Assembly (NCBI GenBank): GCA_947097085.1
Contig: CAMUQR010000002.1
Coordinates: 1 to 37,733, forward strand
Direction of reading: 5' to 3'
Length of the DNA: 37,733 nucleotides
DNA from: an uncultured Candidatus Saccharibacteria bacterium
Lineage (GTDB): Bacteria > Patescibacteriota > Saccharimonadia > Saccharimonadales > Saccharimonadaceae
In this document: piece after piece, positions 23,485 through 31,146 of the stretch
How the letters are laid out: each line of letters begins with the position of its first letter
Position numbering within the stretch: position 1 is the first letter of the stretch
Notes under the pieces: model-generated
The model's database searches: none
Told to the model about the DNA's origin: nothing
The model's input: the letters and a program-made list of their open reading frames with translations, nothing else
Position numbers and translations under genes: made by a program

Positions 23485-26400
23485 ATGTCAGATCAAGAAT
23501 CGGAACGATTTAATCCTGAGTTAAATGTCGGTGCTAGGCAAGCCGATGAGCGTTTTCGATTTGATCCGACAGCTCTGCGTCGAGCCGAACAACAAGGAAC
23601 TGAATCGGATGAGCAATATGGTAACGCCAATGAAGCACGCGACCAAGAACATCAACCAAGAGATAAGGCTGACAGTTTTTCGTTTAAGGATAAAAATGAT
23701 CAGGCTGAGGGCGGTAAGAGAAGTGGTCGCTTAGGTGGCATGTTTAAAATGCGTCATATGCTTCAAAAAGGCGGTCCAGCAGCATTCATTACTGGGGTTT
23801 TAATTGGAGGTGGTTTAATCGCTAATACTTTTATGGCACCGGCGATGCTCGTGAATCACATGGCGGAGCGTTTAACAGAGCGCTTCAATGTCCAAGAAGT
23901 GACAAATTCAGTTCGTTCGCCGAAGCTGAGCGTTCTCAAGTATAGTTCATCAAAACATATCGGTTCGTATACTGGTAACTTACTGGAAGAAGGGAAGCGC
24001 ACTTTTGGATTTAGCAAGAAAAAACATCGTTTTGCGTCAGTTAGCAAGGCGCAGATTGAGCGTTTTAAACAAAATGGTATTCATATTGAAACCGAAAATG
24101 GTATTCTGAATCGAAAACGCATCAAGTCGGTGACGATTGAAGATCCGAGTCTCGGTAAAGGTGGTAAGGTAACCTATGACACGCCTGATGCTTTGCGTAC
24201 GGCGGTAGATAATAATCCAATTATCGCTGACAAAATCCAAACGGCCGGTCGTGGCAGATGGGGATTGATGTTTGACAAGGTGACAGCAAAGGTTAAGTCG
24301 AAGCTCGGGATTCTGTTTAAACCTTTATCAGCGAAGGTTAAACCCGATGCTGATGCTGATGGCAAACCAAAAACCGGCACTCCTGACGATCCTAATGCGA
24401 AGTCACAGACTGATACTGACGCTAATTCTAAACGTGCACTTGAACAAGCGCAAAATGATGCTGTTAACAAGGGAACAACTCCTGATGCTGATAGCATGAA
24501 GGGTGCTGTCTCAAATGCTGGCGAAACACTCAATGATGCAGTTGATGATATTAGCGATTCGAAAAAAACCGGTCATAAATCCAACGCAGCTGCTAGTAAA
24601 TTAATGTCAGCGTTAGGTCATGTGACAGATGCTTGTGTATTCTATCAGGTGGCATCGCGTGCCGTTCATATAGCGAAGACGCTTCATGCATTACAGTTGG
24701 CACGGTATGCTGGCACTTTTTTGACGATGGCGTCAGCGCTAAAAGCTGGTGATGCAACGGAGGAACAGATATCATATTTTGCCAATAGGATGACTGCCAC
24801 TACACCAATCACTCGTGATGTAAATGGTTCACGAGTTATTACAGGGTATGAGCCAACAGCGATGGACTCACAAGGTTTTTACTATACAATGACCGGACTG
24901 ATGGGCGAACCAAATGAGTCAACCCGCAAGTATCAGATGGGCGTGAACGATCCGGGCGCAATTCGAACTTTTTTGGATGTGCGCAATAAAATTGATCAAT
25001 TTGCATTTGGTGGATTTAATTTAACACAATTTTGTAATGTGATGGCATCGCCGTTTATGAGTTTGGTACAGGGAGCGATAGCTTTGTTGTCGTGTTTGGG
25101 GCTGGGCTGTGCGGGTGTTGTGGGTTCAATTGCTTGGTCGGTTGGACAGAGTGCTATTTATGCCTCAGCACAAAAATGGCTAGGTGATTCAATTCAACGA
25201 ACACTCGGTGGCAATGCCGCTAATTCAAAAACTCAAGGTGAGGACATGGGTAATGCGCTAACAGCCGGGACTGGGTATTTCTTAGGTAAGACGGCTAATG
25301 CTGGCGGGCATATGCCGATGACAAAAGAACTAGCTCTGGGATTTTTAGAGGAGCGTGATCGTTATATCGCTAAACAAGCAGAAATTATTCGTGCTACTCA
25401 CAGTCCATTTGATACTTCAACACGTCATACTATGATGGGTAGTATCGTATCAGGATTTATGCCATATATGGCACGGATGCAGTCATTTACGGGACGTATA
25501 GGTAGCTTATTAAGTTATGCAAAATCATCAGTTTTGCCGAGTATGATGCCACGAGTGTCAGCACTAAGCGATGCAGATAAGTTGGCGGCTCGCAAAGCCA
25601 CATTAGATATTTGTAGTGACCCAGAATATAGAATTTTTGGTAAATCTGGCGCTGATAATGATATCGACATACATAGTGGCCAAAAAGTTGCTCAGCGCAC
25701 AAACAACGCTAATAAGGAAAAATATTATGCTGAAGGAAATTCGGTCGGTATCGATCCTTTCTGTAACTGGATTTTTGGTATTCCGAGCCAGCAATTGCAT
25801 AATTCAGAATATGATCCATTACATGTGTTGGAGTTCTTCGCGCCTGATACTTTTCAGCGTGATGATAAAGGCAAGTTAATTCCGAAATTAGTTGATTATG
25901 GAATGACCTGCAAGGATAATAAAGAATTTAAGCCACCGACGATAGATAAAGATAAAAATGTTATAGAGGCATCTGGTGCCACTTGTTTTGACAGTAAAGG
26001 TGAGCCAGATAAAATTGTTGAAAAGATGGAAAGCTATATCAGTGGAGTGATGAGTAAGGGTTATCTAATGCCGGTAAATGCTAATGGGCCGTGTTCGTTT
26101 AGACCAATCTTATCAAAAGATCGGAAGCAGGTTTTAATGGAGCCGTGGGCTGGTGATTATACTCAAGCTCAATTAAACAACCCATGTTTTTCATGGGAAA
26201 CTCCAGAAGGTGAACAGCCAGGCAGAGATCCTTCTTATTATGGATATCAGTTCTGGTGGCAAATTGATGATCGTGAGGATCAATGTCGCTATCGTGTAAA
26301 ATCGGAGTATCATCCAGGTGCACATGGTAGTGGTCATTATTCAATTAAAGAAGAAGAAGAATGCCCAGCGAGATATACTCAGATTTGCAATAAGAATGGT

Positions 26401-26829
26401 GAGTGTAAATGTATTGCTCCATTAAAAGAACGATGTCTTCCAAAAAACCGCAAAAAGCCAGCTCGTAGTGAGTATTACATCAAGGCAGTCAAGACTAATC
26501 CACTCAGTCGTTTTAAATATAATTGTATCGATCGTGGTGATGTGCCGTTTGGTAAGGAAGAATTGCTTGATGAGGCTGATCCAAAGGAAAAGAAGGATCA
26601 AGTTAAAGAAGACCGTGAATTAGAAGGTGAGACGGTTGCGGAACGTAACTTTGGCGGAAAACAAGGGTATGTTCTTAATAAGGGAGAAGAGTGCATCTTA
26701 AACGGTAGTAAGGAGCGGACAATGTTTGCGTTATACTTTATGGATGAACGCATTCAGTGTATGCTTGATGGTAATGAAGATTGTGATAATAACGCTATGG
26801 TATCGGATCGCTTCGGCAGTCCAGATTAA
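23485..26829 (+). CDS. Giant polytopic membrane protein with Cys-rich outer domain
   Basis: This protein has 1,114 residues from the ATG at 23485; starts at 23473 (overlaps the -10) and 23479 are less likely. Residues 1-95 are polar and disordered. A hydrophobic segment AAFITGVLIGGGLIANTFMA follows (about 100-120). Further hydrophobic stretches lie near 380-430 and 515-560 (MSLVQGAIALLSCLGLGCAG). The C-terminal 400 residues hold about 16 Cys, including a dense cluster QICNKNGECKCIAP. This looks like a membrane core with a disulfide-bonded outer domain. The topology vaguely recalls VirB6/TrbL-type secretion channel proteins, but I see no diagnostic motif. Its position after the other giant protein suggests a shared structure. 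Confidence 0.72.
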   Translation: MSDQESERFNPELNVGARQADERFRFDPTALRRAEQQGTESDEQYGNANEARDQEHQPRDKADSFSFKDKNDQAEGGKRSGRLGGMFKMRHMLQKGGPAAFITGVLIGGGLIANTFMAPAMLVNHMAERLTERFNVQEVTNSVRSPKLSVLKYSSSKHIGSYTGNLLEEGKRTFGFSKKKHRFASVSKAQIERFKQNGIHIETENGILNRKRIKSVTIEDPSLGKGGKVTYDTPDALRTAVDNNPIIADKIQTAGRGRWGLMFDKVTAKVKSKLGILFKPLSAKVKPDADADGKPKTGTPDDPNAKSQTDTDANSKRALEQAQNDAVNKGTTPDADSMKGAVSNAGETLNDAVDDISDSKKTGHKSNAAASKLMSALGHVTDACVFYQVASRAVHIAKTLHALQLARYAGTFLTMASALKAGDATEEQISYFANRMTATTPITRDVNGSRVITGYEPTAMDSQGFYYTMTGLMGEPNESTRKYQMGVNDPGAIRTFLDVRNKIDQFAFGGFNLTQFCNVMASPFMSLVQGAIALLSCLGLGCAGVVGSIAWSVGQSAIYASAQKWLGDSIQRTLGGNAANSKTQGEDMGNALTAGTGYFLGKTANAGGHMPMTKELALGFLEERDRYIAKQAEIIRATHSPFDTSTRHTMMGSIVSGFMPYMARMQSFTGRIGSLLSYAKSSVLPSMMPRVSALSDADKLAARKATLDICSDPEYRIFGKSGADNDIDIHSGQKVAQRTNNANKEKYYAEGNSVGIDPFCNWIFGIPSQQLHNSEYDPLHVLEFFAPDTFQRDDKGKLIPKLVDYGMTCKDNKEFKPPTIDKDKNVIEASGATCFDSKGEPDKIVEKMESYISGVMSKGYLMPVNANGPCSFRPILSKDRKQVLMEPWAGDYTQAQLNNPCFSWETPEGEQPGRDPSYYGYQFWWQIDDREDQCRYRVKSEYHPGAHGSGHYSIKEEEECPARYTQICNKNGECKCIAPLKERCLPKNRKKPARSEYYIKAVKTNPLSRFKYNCIDRGDVPFGKEELLDEADPKEKKDQVKEDRELEGETVAERNFGGKQGYVLNKGEECILNGSKERTMFALYFMDERIQCMLDGNEDCDNNAMVSDRFGSPD

Positions 26830-26845
26830 GCCTCTGATTGAATTG

Positions 26846-26854
26846 TGATACAAT
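26846..26854 (+). promoter_or_regulatory. Extended -10 (TGA-TACAAT), leaderless promoter of murL-murD
   Basis: It ends six bases before the murL ATG at 26861. Confidence 0.7.
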
Positions 26855-26860
26855 AAATCT

Positions 26861-28324
26861 ATGATAAAACAAAGTGATAAATTTCGGATTTTACGGCGAG
26901 TTTATACGAAATTGGTATTTAGGGGTTGGCGTCAACAATGGGTTGATGGGTGTTTGCAATTGGAGTTTGATTACCAGCTGGTGGCGGATGATACTAAGCG
27001 ATTGGTAGTTCAACGGGAATTGGCAGATGATGCTATGAGTGCTGATGTGGAAATGACATCATGGCTAGGTCAACTAACGACCAAAACTTTTACTCATCGC
27101 CTAGAATTAGGTCTACGACATGGGGTATTAACCGAACGCAATGATCTGGATGGCTTGATTTTTCAAATTGGTGTAATGGAGGCAATTAATTATTGGAAGC
27201 TAGCTTGTCCGGCGGTGATTGAGCTGAGTTGCGGTCAATTAACAGAGACAATGCAGGTGTTTTGGCGCAAATTATTATACAAAGGTTTGGGTGAGTTTAT
27301 CTACTTAAATCAACTACATGTGCCAGAAGTAGCTGGTTTTTCACTGACTGCAGATAATATTGTAAGATTTACAACAACATCGGAAGTGATATATCCAAAG
27401 CTCAGCGTGATGGGTGGCGGTACTTTGATTCCGGTGGGGGGTGGTAAGGACTCGGTGGTGACGCTGGAGGTGTTGCGTGATGAGCGATCTAATAATTTAC
27501 CGCTAGTAATGAGTGCTCCGCAAGCTGGTTATGATTGTATTGCAGTAGCCGGCTATGATAATTATCTGGAGATTAAGCGCCAACTTGATCCGCAAATTTT
27601 AGCACTGAATCAGGCCGGTTTTTTGAATGGTCATGTGCCGTTTTCGGCAATTTTGGCATTCATCAGTGTGTTGTCGGCGGTGCTGACCGGTAAGCACTAC
27701 ATTGCCTTGTCAAACGAAAACTCCGCCAATGAGCCATCAGTGCCGGGGACGGACTTCAATCATCAATATTCAAAAAGTTGGGAGTTTGAGGCGGATTTTC
27801 GGCAATATATAGCGGATTATGTAGTGGACGGCGTGGAGTATTTTAGCTTATTACGACCACTGGAGGAATTACAAATCGCTGAACTGTTTAGTCACTATCC
27901 CGCTTATCATCACGTGTTTCGCAGTTGTAATGTTGGCAAAAAAACTAACAGCTGGTGCGGACATTGTCCAAAATGTTTGTTCGTGTTTATTATGCTAGCG
28001 GGATTCGTTGAATACGACCGAGCGGTGGCGATGTTTGGCAAGGATTTATTAGCTGATGAAACATTACTGCCAATTTTGCGTCAGTTGTTGGGACTAGAGG
28101 AAACTAAACCATTTGAGTGTGTCGGCACGGTCAGTGAAGTCCGTCGAGCGATGCGTTTGATTGTCGAACGGAATTTTTCTTCGGGCGGTCAAATGCCAAT
28201 TTTACTGCAAAAGTTCATCGAATATAACCTAGACAATATCGAATTAACTCATGACCAGCATCACGCTGTACCCGATGAACTACTACTCAAACTACAAAAG
28301 GAGCGCCACCACTATGGAATTTAA
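26861..28324 (+). CDS. murL: UDP-MurNAc-L-Ala-L-Glu epimerase
   Basis: This 487-residue protein matches the MurL family, which epimerises the terminal L-Glu of UDP-MurNAc-L-Ala-L-Glu to D-Glu. Features seen are a P-loop-like GGGKDSVVTLEVL (about 193-205), the LSNENSANEPSV block (about 283-294), NHQYSKSWEFE, and the Cys motif CGHCPKCLF (about 366-374). Adenylation chemistry is implied by the PP-loop. The gene directly precedes and overlaps a murD by 11 bases, as in the known MurL-MurD2 pair of Xanthomonas. The mRNA appears leaderless. No racemase gene (murI) is in the window, but absence here says nothing about the genome. Confidence 0.85.
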   Translation: MIKQSDKFRILRRVYTKLVFRGWRQQWVDGCLQLEFDYQLVADDTKRLVVQRELADDAMSADVEMTSWLGQLTTKTFTHRLELGLRHGVLTERNDLDGLIFQIGVMEAINYWKLACPAVIELSCGQLTETMQVFWRKLLYKGLGEFIYLNQLHVPEVAGFSLTADNIVRFTTTSEVIYPKLSVMGGGTLIPVGGGKDSVVTLEVLRDERSNNLPLVMSAPQAGYDCIAVAGYDNYLEIKRQLDPQILALNQAGFLNGHVPFSAILAFISVLSAVLTGKHYIALSNENSANEPSVPGTDFNHQYSKSWEFEADFRQYIADYVVDGVEYFSLLRPLEELQIAELFSHYPAYHHVFRSCNVGKKTNSWCGHCPKCLFVFIMLAGFVEYDRAVAMFGKDLLADETLLPILRQLLGLEETKPFECVGTVSEVRRAMRLIVERNFSSGGQMPILLQKFIEYNLDNIELTHDQHHAVPDELLLKLQKERHHYGI

Positions 28325-29705
28325 AGATTTTTATACGAAACGTTATCAAGGTAAAAAACTAGCAATTCTCGGCTTTGGTCGAGAGGGTCAATCATCGTAT
28401 CACTGGTTGCGTCAGATGGGTGTGACGGATACGTTAACGATTATTGATGAAAATCTCGAGGCGGTGCAGAAATGGCTAGCAGAGCATCCGACTGAGGCGG
28501 TTGCGTTGCGACAATTCCAACCAGAACAAGTGCTGGAGTTAAACCAATTTGATCTAATTTTTCGGACGCCAGGCTTCAGTCGCACGAAACTTCTTGAGGT
28601 TGAGCCTCAGCGTCTCACCTCGCAGACCAATGAATTACTACTCACGCAAGCCCATCGGACGATTGCCATCACCGGTACTAAAGGTAAAAGCACGACTAGT
28701 TCGCTCACAGCGGCGGTACTGACTCGGCTCGGTGTCAAAGTTCAGCTGGTTGGCAATATCGGCCAGCCGGCACTGGATATGTTGTTACAAGATGATGGCG
28801 AGGGTTGGTTTGTGTATGAAATGTCATCGTATCAGGCAGAAAATATTACGGTAGCACCGGCTATCGGGGTGGTAATTAATCTATTTGAGGAGCATCTTGA
28901 TCATTATGTCGATTTTGCGGATTATATCTCGGCGAAGCTCAATCTGATTACCTTGCCAGGCCAACGTTTGGCGATTTATGGTAGCGATAATCAATTATTG
29001 AAGCAGAATCGCTCGCAAATCCAAGCCAAAAAAGTGCGAAGTTTTGGTTTAAAAATCAACCGCCTAGAACAAGAACCAGGGATTTATCTTGACACGGACG
29101 CTCAACAAATTGTTCGCTGTGATGCTGGTGATGATCAGATCTTAATGTCAGCTGATTTTCCGCGTCAATTACGAGGCCAACATAATCTACTTAATTCGCT
29201 TGTGGCGCTATTGGTGGCAGATGAGGTGGTTGGGTTGACTACTGAGAATATTGCACTGGCGCAGTCGGCGATTGCGGAGTTTGTCGGACTAGAGCATCGT
29301 TTGGAATATGTGGGTAAGTTTCGAGGTATTGATTTTTATAATGATTCGATTTCGACCATTCCAGAAGCGATGGAGCGAGCGATTGAGGCGATTGCTAATG
29401 TGCAGACTGTGATTGTGGGTGGTCAGGATCGCGGGATTCATCGCGAGGGGATGATTGAATATTTAAACCAACGCCCACATTTGAAGTTAATCTGCCTGCC
29501 GGATACTGGACATCAGATTTTTGATCGTTTAACGAACGAAAAATATCGTGTTGATAATCTCGAACAAGCCGTCAAAATTGCTTATCAGGTGACGGACGCT
29601 GGTCAAGCTTGCGTGCTGTCACCGGCCTCGCCAAGTTATACTTTTTTTAAGAATTTTGAAGAACGCGGTCGGATTTTTAAACAACAAGTAGTAGATCAGG
29701 CTTAG
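28314..29705 (+). CDS. murD: UDP-N-acetylmuramoyl-L-alanine--glutamate ligase
   Basis: This 463-residue Mur ligase adds glutamate to UDP-MurNAc-L-Ala. The N-terminal Rossmann motif LAILGFGREGQSSYHWL (about 16-32), ATP loop ITGTKGKSTTSSL (about 119-131), the VINLFEEHLDHY motif (about 184), and the C-terminal domain (YNDSISTIPEAME, then VGGQDRG) are all in order. The start at 28314 has ribosome-binding site AAAAGGAG at 28296-28303 and overlaps the murL stop by 11 bases; an earlier in-frame ATG at 28251 lies inside murL and lacks a ribosome-binding site. Given MurL, this enzyme probably uses L-Glu (MurD2 type) rather than D-Glu. Confidence 0.94.
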   Translation: MEFKDFYTKRYQGKKLAILGFGREGQSSYHWLRQMGVTDTLTIIDENLEAVQKWLAEHPTEAVALRQFQPEQVLELNQFDLIFRTPGFSRTKLLEVEPQRLTSQTNELLLTQAHRTIAITGTKGKSTTSSLTAAVLTRLGVKVQLVGNIGQPALDMLLQDDGEGWFVYEMSSYQAENITVAPAIGVVINLFEEHLDHYVDFADYISAKLNLITLPGQRLAIYGSDNQLLKQNRSQIQAKKVRSFGLKINRLEQEPGIYLDTDAQQIVRCDAGDDQILMSADFPRQLRGQHNLLNSLVALLVADEVVGLTTENIALAQSAIAEFVGLEHRLEYVGKFRGIDFYNDSISTIPEAMERAIEAIANVQTVIVGGQDRGIHREGMIEYLNQRPHLKLICLPDTGHQIFDRLTNEKYRVDNLEQAVKIAYQVTDAGQACVLSPASPSYTFFKNFEERGRIFKQQVVDQA

Positions 29706-29720
29706 CAATTAGAAAAGCCC

Positions 29721-29749
29721 TTGTAAAAACCGTTTATATCTGGTAAAAT
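29721..29749 (+). promoter_or_regulatory. rpsO promoter TTGTAA-N17-TAAAAT (TGG extension)
   Basis: The -10 ends eight bases before the ATG, so the mRNA would have a leader of about one base. Confidence 0.75.
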
Positions 29750-29757
29750 AATTTACG

Positions 29758-30024
29758 ATGATTACTAAAGATAATAAAGCTAAAGCGATCAAGCAAACCC
29801 AACGCGGAGCAAATGATGTTGGTTCACCAGAGGCGCAAGTGTCAATTTTGACCGCTCGTATCAACGAGATTATCGAACACCTCAAGACCAACAAGCAGGA
29901 TAAAATGGCTCGTCGTGGCTTGATTCAGATGGTTGGTAAGCGTAAAAAACTTCTCAAATATCTCGAGAAAAAAGATTACGAATCTTACAAAAAAACCATT
30001 CAAACACTAGGACTGCGCAAATAA
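29758..30024 (+). CDS. rpsO: 30S ribosomal protein S15
   Basis: This 88-residue protein binds 16S rRNA early in 30S assembly. The family motif GSPEAQVSILTARINEIIEH and the C-terminal RKKLLKYLEKKDYESYKK are typical. It is nearly leaderless, so the classic S15 leader autoregulation cannot apply in its usual form. The stop codon lies in the loop of a terminator hairpin. pnp lies about 1.1 kb downstream with a convergent gene between. Confidence 0.97.
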   Translation: MITKDNKAKAIKQTQRGANDVGSPEAQVSILTARINEIIEHLKTNKQDKMARRGLIQMVGKRKKLLKYLEKKDYESYKKTIQTLGLRK

Positions 30025-30030
30025 GCGCAG
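30013..30030 (+). terminator. Terminator of rpsO overlapping its stop codon
   Basis: CTGCGC (30013-30018) pairs with GCGCAG (30025-30030), followed by TTTTAGTTTT. The rpsO TAA (30022-30024) is in the loop. Confidence 0.75.
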
Positions 30031-30048
30031 TTTTAGTTTTGGCTATCT

Positions 30049-30076
30049 AAAAATGCGCTAGTTCTAGCGCATTTTT
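30049..30076. terminator. Bidirectional terminator overlapping a stop codon
   Basis: A perfect 13-bp inverted repeat (30049-30061 with 30064-30076) separated by TT. The TAG of the minus-strand gene is part of the palindrome. Confidence 0.8.
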
Positions 30077-30930
30077 GGATTAGGGTCGGTAGTAGATGGA
30101 GTTTGGGCTGGCGGATTTGACAAGACATCATCTGGATAGACAAAAATTTCTTTAATATTACCTTGAAAATTATAGTTGTCATCTTGGTAATAAGAGAGGT
30201 CGCCGATACGTGTGGCGGTAGGCTGGTGATTATAAAAAACATTTTTATCAATCAAAAACTCCACCACGCTACCGTCTTGTTTCATCTCGATGTGACGCTG
30301 ATCGTCGGTGTCGTGATTAGCTTTGAAATCACCAACGATGAAATGATGAGTATGCTGTTGGCCATCATTGTCAAACGTCACGCGCACAATTTTGCCAATC
30401 TTGTCGGTGACGCCAGTACCAACAGCCACCATCGGCAACTCACAATCTTGGTAATTATAACAGCGCAAGCCCTGCTGGTTAGTAAAAGTTTGAGGCTGGC
30501 CTTGTAGTTGAAACTGCCTTGAAGTCGGATCGGTAATCATTTGGTAATCCATAAATGATTTAAAAGCACCTTTGTTAGTTTCAAGCGGAATGTGTTTCTC
30601 GGGCTTGAGCGAATCAAATGGCGTAGGATCAGCGGTCTCGAATAGCTTTGAGGAGATAGTTGCAATAGTGGTCTCAGCTTGTTGAAGGAGATCGTTGAGA
30701 GTGGGCTTGTCGTCAGCCGGTTGTTCAGTCTGGGGAACGGGAGCTGGTATTTCTTCTGATTTGTCACCAAAAGTCAAAACGCCAACGGCAGTGGTGACGG
30801 CGAGAGTTAGAGCGCCGATTTTACACAAAAATGCCTTGTCGCGGGCATTCAACCGCTCGGCAGATTTATCATGTCGGCGGGGATGATGCTCGGGTTTAGG
30901 GCGGGGGTAAGGTTTGTTTGATTTTTCCAT
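30064..30930 (-). CDS. Membrane-anchored protein with a possible 3D-like barrel domain
   Basis: This protein has 288 residues from the ATG at 30928-30930; the longer frame to 31002 overlaps the promoter and is rejected. It starts with a basic, Pro-rich tail (1-34), one hydrophobic segment (about 35-54, possible anchor) and a disordered linker. The outer domain has a distinctive block: GAFKSFMDYQMITDPTSRQF, then MVAVGTGVTDKIGKIVRVTF, then VGDFKANHDTD and VVEFLIDKN. The order resembles the 3D/double-psi barrel fold found in wall hydrolases and in Gram-positive proteins of unknown function. The key Asps are partly kept. Cell-wall action is only an inference. Promoter TTGACT-N17-TACAAT lies just upstream; there is no clear ribosome-binding site. 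Confidence 0.65.
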   Translation of the reverse strand: MEKSNKPYPRPKPEHHPRRHDKSAERLNARDKAFLCKIGALTLAVTTAVGVLTFGDKSEEIPAPVPQTEQPADDKPTLNDLLQQAETTIATISSKLFETADPTPFDSLKPEKHIPLETNKGAFKSFMDYQMITDPTSRQFQLQGQPQTFTNQQGLRCYNYQDCELPMVAVGTGVTDKIGKIVRVTFDNDGQQHTHHFIVGDFKANHDTDDQRHIEMKQDGSVVEFLIDKNVFYNHQPTATRIGDLSYYQDDNYNFQGNIKEIFVYPDDVLSNPPAQTPSTTDPNPKMR

Positions 30931-30963
30931 GTGTTTGTTTAATTTAAATAAAGCTATATTTAT

Positions 30964-30992
30964 ATTGTAGCATATTTGATGTGAAAAGTCAA
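30964..30992 (-). promoter_or_regulatory. Promoter TTGACT-N17-TACAAT (TGC extension)
   Basis: The -35 is at 30987-30992 and the -10 at 30964-30969, predicting a leader of about 27 bases. It fixes the downstream start at 30930. Confidence 0.75.
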
Positions 30993-31024
30993 TGTTAGAC
31001 ACTGGATCTTGAGTGGTGGTTGAT

Positions 31025-31053
31025 TTGAAAAACAGGGGGTGATTTGTTATACT
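31025..31053 (+). promoter_or_regulatory. pnp promoter TTGAAA-N17-TATACT (TGT extension)
   Basis: The -10 (31048-31053) ends six bases before an ATG at 31060 that opens a 15-codon frame, the same geometry as the leaderless genes. pnp itself starts about 87 bases further. Confidence 0.75.
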
Positions 31054-31059
31054 AAAAGC

Positions 31060-31107
31060 ATGATTAAGGGCTGGATGTGTGGTAGATTCTGGAGTTTAAA
31101 ACGCTAA
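31060..31107 (+). CDS. Candidate leaderless leader peptide of pnp
   Basis: A 15-residue frame, MIKGWMCGRFWSLKR, with a TAA stop. It starts exactly where leaderless genes of this window start relative to the -10. It has two Trp and is positively charged. It ends 39 bases before the pnp ATG and could couple pnp expression to translation. It may also be chance. Confidence 0.4.
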   Translation: MIKGWMCGRFWSLKR

Positions 31108-31146
31108 AATCCAAAACCTGCTTCTCATCTAGCGAAAGGAGAATCT

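Noticed and set aside
28251..28313. Upstream start for murD
   Set aside because: It lies within murL and has no ribosome-binding site; 28314 has AAAAGGAG and gives the normal MurD N-terminus.
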